The position numbers and the translations under genes were made by a program. From Bemisia tabaci (lineage: Eukaryota; Arthropoda; Insecta; Hemiptera; Aleyrodidae), in assembly GCF_918797505.1 (NCBI RefSeq), contig NC_092801.1, positions 20,460,116-20,524,115 on the forward strand: a stretch of 64,000 bases of DNA, given 5' to 3'. The first letter of the stretch is position 1. The number at the start of each line of letters is the position of its first letter. Positions 33,206-45,200 of the stretch are shown one piece after another. The notes below the pieces were generated by a model. It worked only from the letters and a program-made list of their open reading frames with translations. It searched no databases and was not told the origin of the DNA.

Positions 33206-36200
33206 GTAGGGCACTAATATTCTCCTTCATTAAATAGATATACAATTTTACCTATAATCACGTCGAAATAGTTGTATCATGCGTTTCGCCCTATCCAACT
33301 TTTCTACTCTCGCGTTTAAGTCTCTCAGTGCGGAATAGAGGTTAAGTTCTCCTTCATTTTTGTGAACATGCAATGGGCCTGTCGCAAACTTTTGCTAGAG
33401 CAAAACTGGATTGCATTTTGCAAAAAGGAACCACTATCATTGCAATGATGCTAAGATTGTGCAACTTCATCTTTTGTAATAAAATTGCGGAAATCGTGAA
33501 AAACTATGAAATTTAGATGGTAATTTATGTCTAAAATTGACAGTTTTTAGCGAGTAAAATAGAAACTATTGATGGATAATCGGGTTTTTCCTCCAAGACA
33601 AAAGAAGTTGCACAATCTTAGCAACATTGCAATGCTAGTGATTCCTTTTTGCAAAATGCAATCCAACTACGAGGGGCGTTCAATAAGTAAGTATCCCCCC
33701 CCCTCTAAAATCCATAAAAATGGACCAATTTTAAAAAACTTGGGCTCAAAATCTTCCTTAGGATATTTTGAGTTCAACAAAACAAACCGCAACAAAATCG
33801 GACTATGTGCGGCCGAACGCGAGCCGTTTGAACGCGCCGAGGTGCTCGACGCTCCCGCCGAATCTGCGAGGATTTGAAGTCCGCTACAGGAGAAGAGCTT
33901 CTCTGCCAAAGCCTCAGTCGTTCATCACTGACGAAAAATCAAAGAAATTTTTGTAGAATAAGGGGTTTCCCTCACTTCTCCACATAACCAGCTCGATCCA
34001 AGCAAGTCTGATACTGAGACTAAGACTAAGAGAACAGCTTTTGGATGCCTCGTGCGTGGAAGTCTTTCAGCTGACCGCGGATGAAAGAGTGGACGGCTTG
34101 TTTGACCTCTTCCACTGATTCAAAATTAACTCCTCCAAGTTCAGATTTCAGGAACGGGAATAAATGGTGGTCTGGTTTGCCATTTATCATCGTATCTGAA
34201 ATCTGAACTCGGAGGAGTTAATTTTGAATCAGTGGAAGAGGTCAAACAAGCCGTCCACTCTTTCATCCGCGGTCAGCTGAAAGACTTCCACGCACGAGGC
34301 ATCCAAAAGCTGTTCTCTTAGTCTTAGTCTCAGTATCAGACTTGCTTGGTTCGAGCTGGTTATGTGGAGAAGAGAGGGAAGCCCCTTATTCTACAAAAAT
34401 TTCTTTGATTTTTCGTCAGTGATGAACGACTGAGGCTTTGGCAGAGAAGCTCTTCTCCTGTAGCGGACTTCAAATCCTCGCAGATTCGGCGGGAGCGTCG
34501 AGCACCTCGGCGCGTTCAAACGGCTCGCGTTCGGCCGCACATAGTCCGATTTTGTTGCGGTTTGTTTTGTTGAACTCAAAATATCCTAAGGAAGATTTTG
34601 AGCCCAAGTTTTTTAAAATTGGTCCATTTTTATGGATTTTAGAGGGGGGGGGGATACTTACTTATTGAACGCCCCTCGTAACAGTTGTTGCTCATAGGAA
34701 GAGTCTCAAAAATCACAATCAGCGCATCGGCAAAGTCTGAAATGCACTCCTTACTTCACAATTTACATCAGAAACTTGCGTTTTTTCGAGCTTCCCGCTT
34801 CAAAAACGATACCACGGCACAAGTGAAAATTTTGTTAGAGGAGTCATTCCATTCAATCCCTGCTCAACGTGGCCGACGCTTCCGCGCACTAGTTGAGGAG
34901 AGCACGAGGTCGCAATCAAGACGGATATCTATAAAAGCGAGAAAAATGTGAATGTAAACACGCCGATTGTTATCAGGTGGTTGAAATCATCGTCCCGTCA
35001 CATGTCTTTTGGCGGATTGGCGACGGCTGTGTTGAAAATTGCGAGGTATCCTTGACAGCAGGAATTGGATGGAACGACTCCTCTAACGAGATGTTCACCT
35101 GTGCCGTAGTGTCCATTTTGAAGCGGGAAAGCTTAAAAAAACGGAAATTCTTACGCAGATTGTTAAGCTAGGAGTGCATTTCAGAGTTTGCCGATGTGCT
35201 CATCGTGATTTTTGAGACTTTTTTAATAAGGAGCAACTCTTATTTTTGCTCCAGCAAAAGTTTGCAACAGACCCATTTTACCTATTTTCAAGTCGGAATG
35301 GACCACTAGACAAGGTACGAATTTCAGCATTCTGATACATGTTTTGTAACTAAAATTTCACGTAGAACACGATGCGCACAACAAAAATTACCGAAATTAA
35401 CTCCATACGAAGATATTTAATGATTCTTGATGCGTGAATTCAAACCACCCGCTCATGGAAACTCAATGCTCTACGTGATTCACATCGCGCGCTAAACGTT
35501 ATCATGACAGTCTCTGCGATATAAAAATCTGGCAACCTCGATCTTAACGCTTTGGCTCAGCTATAGCAAATTGCTTATAGTTTGAAAAATACGTGGCGGG
35601 AAATGAACATTGCTGGGTTGAGAAGCTTGCTGAAACCGCTGTAGTGCGCGATTTGACTCACGTAGAGCTTTGAGTTTCTTGTGAGCGGGCAGTTCATTTT
35701 CCTCGTAACCAATGCGAAATAAAACGTTAATATCTTCGTTAGGAGTTGGTTTCAGTAATTTTCGTTGTAAGAAATGTATTCTACGTAAACTTCTGGTTAA
35801 GAAACATGTATCAGATTACTTAAATTCGTACCTTGTCTAGTGTTCCATAGTTGTACCATGCGTTTCGCCCAATCTAACTTTTCTATCCTCGCGTTAAACT
35901 CTCTGAGTGTGAACGGGAGGTCGAGTTCTCCTTCAATTTCGTGAACATGCAAAATGGAATACTTTGAAGTTGAAATAGTTGTATCATGCGTTTCGCCTTG
36001 TCCAACTTTTCTATCCTCGCGTTAAACTCTCTGAGTGTGAACGGGAGGTCGAGTTCTCCTTCAATTTCGTGAACATGCAAAATGGCCTACTTTGAAGTTG
36101 AAATAGTTGTATCATGCGTTTCGCCTTATCCAACTTTTCTATCCTCGCGTTAAACTCTCTGAGTGTGAACCGGAGGTCGAGTTCTCCTTCAATTTCGTGA

Positions 36201-39200
36201 ACATGCAATATGGCCTACTTTGAAGTTGAAATAGTTGTATCATGCGTTTCGCCGTATCCAACTTTTCTACTCTTGCGTTAAAATGTCTGATCGCGAACTT
36301 GCGAAGGTTCTTCTTCATTTTTGTGAACATGCAATTTGACCTACTTTGAAGCCAAATAGTTTGTTCAGCGACGTTTAAAAATATCCGCCGCCATTTCATT
36401 TTTTTACAGAGAATTTGTTCAACGAAGCTGTCTGAAAATTTCAGTCGATTTTCTCTGTGCAGCCGATAATATTCAGTCAAATTTTCAGACGGATTCAATA
36501 AAAAATTTCTCGGTTAAAAAATAAAATAGCGGCGGAAATTTTGAGACGTTGCATGGTGCTTGCGATACTTTTGCCGGAAAGTGACGATTTGACTTTCTGT
36601 ACTTTCTAGCCTTGCTTTCTCCGCAGACAAGTGTGGACCTAGCACCATATTTCACAACCAGGGTGGTAAAATTTCTTGAAAAATAAAATCTTGAAATTTT
36701 AGGTAAAATATCTCATGAAATTTTAGAAATTTATGAAAGATATTGAAAAATACCGGTTCCTCTTTATGTTTCGCCCAATGTAAAAATTGTGATTTTCATC
36801 TATTTTTGGGTGTTTGAGTGCGAGTTGCATACTCTAGCCGCTGAAAAATATGAAATATCTCACAGTCTCGTGAAATTTCATGAAATATTTCACTGAAATT
36901 TCCAATCTTTCATTTCTTTCTTACGTTTCATACCACCTTGTTCATCACCTTAATCTAACCATATGTTTACATCAAAATTGAAATTTTCCTTTCCAGACGC
37001 CCCATTCCTGCTGCGATTCTTGAGGACGAAGAAGTTCTGCATGCCGCTGGCCCAAGAGATGCTGGAGCGGTACCTGACGATCCGACAGATCTACCCGCAC
37101 TGGTTCAGCCGATTCGACGTCCTTGACCCCACTCTGTCCGCCATTCTCGATAGCGGGTCAGTACCCTCGCTTTCTGCATCAGCGCACGCTCCCAACTGCA
37201 CATGCACATGCACATGCACCTTGCGCTCACCACGTGAGCTTAAAGCTTCGAGATCAGAGCGTCGAGCCTTCGGATTTCGCAAGTTGTCGCGGGAATCGAA
37301 CCCATTGTTGCCAGATTACGCGGAAAATTCAACACATTTCTGCCGCACTGGAAAAAAAGTAGCTTGGATCTACACTGGAAAAATACACATTGGATCTAGA
37401 GTCCAGACTCTTAAAAACATCGACAAGAAAAAGTACTCTTGATTCAATCAGAATCTAGCTTAAATCAAGAACCAACATCTTAACTTATAAGCAGATTTCG
37501 TTTTGATTCAAGCAAAAATCCGATTGAATCAAGAGTATTTTTTCTTGTCAATGTTTTCAAGAGTCTGAACTTTAGATCCAATGTGGTTTTTTTTCCAGTG
37601 AGAGTCCAAAATCTTGATAACAATGACAAGAAAAAGTACTCTTGATTCAATCGGTTTTTTGCTTGAATCAAAAGGAAATCCGCTTAAACTAAGAGACTTG
37701 GTTCTCGATTTAAGCAAAAATCCGATTGAATCAAGAGTATTTTTTCTTGTCGATGTTTTTAAGAGTCTGGACTTTACACCAAAGCGACTTTTTTTCCAGT
37801 GCGTGCAACGCAAAAACGCCGTAAACGTCATTTTACAATTTTTGGAAACAACGTATCATAGCTGAAAAACTTGTGTAACCTGAGACAACGTTTCACAGAA
37901 TTCTCTCGCAAATACCATCAAGAACTTAACTTGAAAATTTGAGGTGCATGGGTAAAACAGTTTTTACGTCGTAAAGTGTTAATTTCCAAAAAACGAGGGA
38001 AAATCCTGATGGATTTACGGCGATCTTGCCTAGCACAGCAGATTTCTGCCGTTCACAGCAAAAACGCTTCAACTCCACTCGAATTGTTTTCCTTTTTTCC
38101 AGCTCGTACCTACTGCTCTATTACAAGAAAATTTCATTGCCACAAGACTTCATTTTTTCATCTTTAGTTCCTAATGATGTGGCGGAGTTGTATTAAAAAA
38201 ATGAAGGATGGATATTCATTGGGTTCTTTGTAGATCAGTATTTTGTCAGAAAAAAATTGGAAAAGTGTTGAGTGAAGATAGGCAGTGGCGTGGCGTGAAG
38301 GATCGATTATCGATATATCGCCATTTGAAGCTATAGTAAAGAATCGATTACTAAGGTGTTCGCTGCGAACGCCCTGATAATCGATCTTTTTCCATAGGTT
38401 TAAATGGCGAATCAATCGATATATCGCAAAGCACGCCACGCCACTGAAGATACGGCGTTTTTACTTCGGACGGCAGATTTCTACATTAAACGCACTGCAG
38501 AATGTTTAGGTTTTTTTCGCACATTCTGGCAACCTTGATCATGCACACTTGTGCCTCAGGCTTATGATCTTGACTTCGGTTTAATGCAACTTTGTGCGTG
38601 ATAATGGAGTTCTTGCATGATACAAAGATTTGCGGTTTTAAGCGTTTTTCTGCTCGTAAAAATTCGCGGGAAACACGATGGTGCTACAGGTGTCCTCTGA
38701 AATCAACTCCCAAGTCCGTCGATTATTACGTATTCTCAGACTGAAAAAAAAGTATAGTAACATCTACTATATGTCTACTTGATTTTTTACACAGTGATAT
38801 AATTTAGTGAAAATGACCAGAAATACAATAGTATTCACCAGAACTCTGGCGATACTTACCATAAGATGGTAAATGCTACCAAAGATTCTGGTGTGAATCG
38901 CCATACCCGTATCACTGTATCAGAGTATGGTAAAACTTGCCATATTTTTTTCTTAGTGAGCAACGTTTTTTAAACGTATTGCAATGACCTATGGATATTT
39001 GTGTGCGCAGGTACCTGATTCCTCTTCCAGAACGAGACGAATATGGAAGGTGCGTTCTTTTGGCATGCATCGGAAAGTTTGACCCTCACAAATATACTTC
39101 AGCGGACATGGCACGAGTACACAGCATGGTTGTAGAATTACTCATGGACGATCCAGAAAACCAAGTCAGAGGTACGTGGTTCTTATCGTCATTTGACGTT

Positions 39201-42200
39201 GTAGAATGACATATACTGCCGTGTTAAGGAAGAACGCCGTATGAACCTTCGGGCGTTGCCAAATTTCCTTCATTAAAGCAAATTTTCCTGGTGAAATTAT
39301 GAATATATCCTCCCAATTTTTCAGATATTTTTTTTTTCAATTTCACCTAAAGTTCCTGAAAATTTCAAGGAAAAGAGTCATAACTTCCCTAAAAAATAAA
39401 CAGTTTATCGAAGGAAATTTGACAACTCTCGAATGTTCATAAAGCGCTCTTCCTTTGCATGGCAGTATAACTGATCTGTTCTTAACTGAAAATTAGTTAT
39501 TTGCGAAAAATAACTTACCGTTCTCACCAGAGTGGGTCCTACTGATTGAAAAATGAGTTTAGAGAAATTGGAGAGTTTGAGAATTTGGACCACTCAATAA
39601 TGCTCAAAGAATCCGTCAATTTTTCTTTTACTTCGGAACTGATTTCAAGAATTCATAGTAGTGGTAAATTCCACGTTATGATAAACAAGATTTTGGTTTC
39701 GTATTTATCTCAATGTAGGAAAGAGAGTCCTAGCCCAGAAAAAACTAAACATTTAGGTGTTCCTGCTCCTTGCAAGTTCGCAAGACTGCTCCCCCCCCCC
39801 CCCCCATTTAAAACCACTACAAACAATCGATTCTAGGTGAGGTAGTTTACTTTGATAAAATCAACTGTTTTACCTGCGTTTAAAAGGTCAAAGCCTAGTG
39901 TTGTCGACTTGTAAAAGAGTCGCCACGGATTCGGTACAGCTTTGCCATCTGAATTGGTTATTATTAGGCAAAAACAAACGTCAAAATGGCTGAAGAGGAC
40001 TTGAATCGATGACAAAGAACGACAGTGAGACGATTCATGAGCACAATGATGTTCTTCGAAGGCATGCGTTTATTTTGCAACCATATGGGGAATGCCATTA
40101 ACCAAACAGAATGTTCACGAGTTCTGCGCAGTAGCAATTTGTGGAAGCTCACGCGTCACGACCATTGACGGATCCAGGGAGTTGGCAACACTGGATTCCC
40201 TCCATTTAAACCCATGGAAATGTATCGATTCTTGAAGGGACCAGGTGCTCCGACAAGAATCGATTATTTAACATCGGTATAAATGGAGGAAATCCGGTGT
40301 TGCCAAATCGCTGGATCCGCCTCTGCTCACAACACTGCTTCTCCTTCTTTCTAAATACATACAAATAATCGAATATAGATTAACTTGGGCGCGCATTTGG
40401 ACTAAACTAGCCTCAAACCCCATCTTTAAATTCCAATCAATCCATTATTCTGATAGGATATATTGAAATACATGGAATAATACACAATAATACTCAAATA
40501 CATGAATATATTGAAAATATTCCATCATAAAATAGACTCCATTTACGTCCAATAGATGCTTTATCATCGTATAAATTTTAGGGGCAGTGGCTCCCCATGG
40601 CTGGTAGGGTAGCTCCATCTAGTTCATTCCTTGTTGTTGAAAGAAACACCGCAGACATATCATTATCCAAACTTAGGGATGCGATATCTTGGCTCGCCAA
40701 CACAAGCTGCAAAAAAGCTCCTTCAAACATGAGGCTAGGCCAAACGACACTCCTGCAACACTTCTCGCAACTTTGCGAATTCTTTCCGGCTCAGTGTTTG
40801 CGCTTTTGTACATATTGTAGACTTTGCTTTAAGACTTTCAAATTGAGTATCGTAGTATAAGGTCTTATTTAAATTTGAATTAAACTTCTTTTTTATAAAG
40901 ATTGCTTCCATGTTCCACTCTTTGAAGTATATTTCACAACTGTTTTTCTCCAACAGGGTATACATATGTTAATGACGACTCAGGTTTATCAATGTCTCAC
41001 GTTACCTTATGGAGCCTCAATGATCTTAGAAGCATTATCCGGTGTATACAGGTACCTACATTTCAATACAAACATTTTACGATAAGTATTACTTTTAGGA
41101 TGATTTTCCATATCTCCTCAAACGCGCACTTAACTTGGACGTACTTCTGCTAAATGGAACTAGTGACAGGTGGGGAAGAAGGGGTGTGCTCGCTAGTTTT
41201 CGGGCCGTAAGAATAAATGGGAGTTATAAAGCGCTAGTGACGTCAGCGGCGATGTTGCTCAGTGGGACGAGCCAACAGAAGAGGTCTGACATGAAATATT
41301 TGGCTAAAATTTCAAATTTTGATGTTCCTTTCGTCACATTTTAAACTTTAAAGAGTGCTTTTGGAGAAAATTTCACGAGAAGAGCAATTGTACCATTTTT
41401 AAAATCTCAAAGTTTTGATTTAACGGAGTTCTAAGCTATATGGGTTTCCTAATTTTTTCCGACCACTCCCAATGACTCGGTCCACTGTGTGGCGCAACGG
41501 GAACGCACATGGTCTTTTTTTCTTTTTTTTTATAAAAAAAACATAATTAATTAGAATAAATTAATTATTTAATTAGAAAATAATTAATTTTATAGAGATA
41601 ATGAGCCCTGTCCACAAAGCTCTTTTGCCATGCCCACATGAGTGCCGCATACAGTGATTGGCGCTTGCAGAATTTCCGAATAGGGTATTACGCTCACTTT
41701 CACATTATTTCTTATGCAGCTCACCACGAGCACATTCCATCTTTCCCACACGTCTCTACTTCCGTTTATCAGAAAAACGTCAACTGAGATTGCCGAAAAT
41801 TTCCAGTTAATATTTCTGGAGTTATGATATATTTACATTAATTAATGTTTCGTAAGCAAAATATGTTTCAAAATCCTTACACAAGCACCAACAATACTTG
41901 TTATATTGCTGTGAATTTATGATTATTCATTATGATTTCAATTTTTCTACACTAGCACCAAACAATTTTTCATTTAAGTCAATGAAAATACTTAAACGTC
42001 TCTCCCGGCAATGGAATACTATAGAGGCGCTTAATTCGCCGTTGTAGAGCATGCATTTTGAGAAATTGGCTGCAAAATAAAAATAATTTATTAATAATTA
42101 TTATTACTAATTCTTTACGAGCCTATCGTTTCAAATGTATGTATCATTCTGTTCAGTTACCATCTACGATACAAATTCTCTTGGAGGCCAGGGAAATGAA

Positions 42201-45200
42201 CACAATTAAAATATTTGATCAGTTTTAGTTTGTTGATTTTAGGTCTCTGTAGAGGTGTATCTTTCTTTTTTTTCAGAATTCCACGCCCATGAGGCATAAG
42301 GCTACTCATTTCTTCAATGTACCAAATTTTGCAAACAAAGTATTCGATTTTGTCGTAAGTCTCATGAACGAAAAACTAAAGAACCGGGTCACGGTAAGTT
42401 GAATAAAATTTTTCCTCTAACGATCATTACTAGTAGCTTTAAGGGATGTACAATATATCGACGGTGTAAGTCGGCAATCACATAACTCGGTTTGCGACGT
42501 CGCAGACTTCCTGTCATACTTTATTTTTTAAACGGAAAACCACTCAACGCGCAATTCTTTAGAACTGCCGTGATTTGTCTTCTCTGTGCGAAGAAAATTC
42601 TGCATAAACTTCGAGGAATGATGTCAATTTGCTCTCCTTTAAAGAGAGACCATAGGCGGAGATTTTCAGACACCAAAAACGAGATATGTGATTGCGGACT
42701 TACGTCGTCGATATGACGTTGGTATTTTAAGAGCAGATACAAATACTTCAAACATATTCCAAAGTTTCATCAAAACTCAAGCCTTGATGAGGGTCCTGTT
42801 CCCTTTTCCATTGGACGAGGAAACTAATGTTAATGACCTCACAAAATTCAAACATCCTAATTAATAAACGGATTCTCTACTTCGCGGCAGTTGAAAAAGT
42901 TCTGGAAATTTTGGACTTCATTCGTCTAAGTCTCAAAACATCCGGGCGGAATAGTAAAACATTATGTTTGAATGCTCCGTCTAACGAGTTGAAATAGTGC
43001 AAGTAATCCTTGATGCTAATTTTCGTACGATTGGATTAGAGGATTAAAGAGCGATTAGCTGTTTAGATACTATGCATATGCTAATTGGTTACATGGGAAG
43101 ACATTTAAATATCTCTAAAACGGAGAGTTATAGACTATATAAGACGAGTAAAAACAGTAAGGAAAATTGTGCCTTTAAGGTGGGAAAATGAGATTGAAAT
43201 ACCGCACTACCACACTGTGGTTTACTATGCTGCCGAGCTAAGGAAAAACGCCGCATGAACCTTCAGTTGTTCTCAAAGTTCTTTTGATAAAACACACGAA
43301 TTCCCTGGTGAACTTATGAATATTTTTCTACCAATTTTATGGAGAATTTAGTTCGAACTTTGATCTAAAGTTCCTGAAAATTTCAAGGAAAAATATTCAT
43401 AATTTTCTTCAAAAATAAACATTTTATCGAAAGAAATTTGGCAATTCTCGAATGTTCATACGGCGTTCTTCTTAAGCACGGTAGTATGGCACAAATTGGA
43501 GTGGCCTACTCCGTAACATTTGACGCCAAAATCACCGAAAGATCAATAAATTGAGCAATTTAAAGTAAACCGTCTTTTTTTCTTTTCTTTTTTTTTTAAA
43601 TGCACCGGAAAAATTCAGTTTCCATCATAAGGCACAATTTGCCCTGTTTCGTCACAAACCATCTCTCGAACGAGGGAACGCGAACATAACCACGTTCAAT
43701 GTTGCAATATTTCCGCTCCTGGATTGCATTATTATTAGGGAACTTTGCCGCTTTTCTGATTGAAATTTTCACTAATTTCTCCACCAAAAGTTCATATGAA
43801 AAAACCAGGAAAATGTACCGTTGGACAGCAATCGCACCGTCATGTCATATTCTTGTTATAAAATTGTATTGTTTAAGTCGGCCTTGAAATATTGCAATGA
43901 CGCTGAGCTCTTCCGTCTGAAGGACGGCGAGATATTGAAACATGGTAAATGAGAACGAACGTCAAAACTTTCTATAACCAAGTGAAGTATGTCTTTCGAC
44001 GTGAAAATAGTTTTGTTTTTAATTGACTGTGTATTTTGTTTTCCAGTTCCACTCAAACGTAGACGATATGAAGCGAGTAATTGACCCGAAGATCCTTCCC
44101 CGGGAGTACGGTGGAGAAATTCCCACTGCAGATTTGATCTGTAAGTACATTTAGAGCCTAAAAATTGATGGATAGATTTGATGCATTCAGAGCGAGGAGG
44201 GTGGATAAGTCGCCGTCGCGGCACGTCATATACGTAGAGAAGATTTAACTTCATGTAACACATCCGAAGTAGCACAGATTGCAATAAGTAGGAATGGACC
44301 ACTAGACAAGGTGCGAATTTAAGCATCTGATACATGTTTCTTAACCAGAATTTCACGTAGAACACGATTAACGCAACGAATATTACTGAAACGAACTCCT
44401 AACGAAGATATTAACGTTTTTACTTCACATTGGTTACGAGGAATTTGAACTGCCCGCTCACAAGAAACTCAAAGCTCTACGTGAGTCAAACCGTGCACTA
44501 CAACGGTTTCAGCAATCTTCTCAATCGAGCAATGTTCATTTCCCACCATTTGTTGTTCAAACTATAAGCAATTTGCTATAGCTGAGCCAAAGCGTCAAAA
44601 TTGAGGTTGCCAGATTTTAATATAGCAGAGACTGTCATGATAACGTTTAGCGCGCGATGTGAATCACGTAGAGCATTGAGTTTTCGTGAGCGGGTGGTTT
44701 GAATTCACGCATCAAGAATCATTAAATATCTTCGTAAGGAGTTGATTTCGGTAATTTTTCGTTGTGCGCATCGTGTTTTACGTGAAATTTTGGTCAAGAA
44801 ACATGTATCAGAATGCTGAAATTCGTACCTTGTCTAGTGGTCCATTGTATTGTAGAAATATTGCAATTCCATTGAGTGTTGTGTATGTTGCCTAGCTCTT
44901 ATTTGAAGGGGCCCCGTTTTGTAAACTTACTGCAATAAAATTGAAATAAGTTGCAATTATTCATTGCATTGCATATCGACGGTGAAACTATCAAACCACG
45001 TATCTCATTTGCGGTGTTTAAAAATCTACGCTCACATTTTATTTTTTTGAAGTGGACCAAATCAATATCATTCCTTGAAATTTTCACAGAATTTTCTCCG
45101 CACGAAGAGGACAAATCACAGAAATTTTCAAGACTGGACTTTAAGTAGTTTTTCATTTAAAGTATGACAGGAAGTCTGCGACGTCGCAAACCGAGATACG

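Larger units (their letters stand above)
33262..36360. repeat. 128-bp tandem array split by insertions
   Basis: Units of about 128 bp carry GTTGTATCATGCGTTTCGCC, TTTTCTATCCTCGCGTTAAA and GTGAACATGCAA. One unit starts at 33262, and four more run from 35848 to 36360. The first is cut at 33373 by a compound foldback and again at 35299 by an F7 element; the flanks rejoin correctly. Repeated CGAACGGGAGGTCGAG parts make short minus ORFs that are not genes. Confidence 0.8.
33206..36996 (+). other. CRAL-TRIO gene, intron 1
   Basis: 3.8 kb, mostly transposon-derived (see 33262-36360). It ends CTTTCCAG before 36997. Confidence 0.85.

Noticed and set aside
33768..34579. Two identical 62-codon ORFs on opposite strands
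   Set aside because: They are mirrored antisense frames of the mariner palindrome, not a conserved gene.
35849..36360. A possible CRISPR-like array
   Set aside because: The units are ~128 bp direct repeats without short repeats and unique spacers, and the DNA is a eukaryotic intron.
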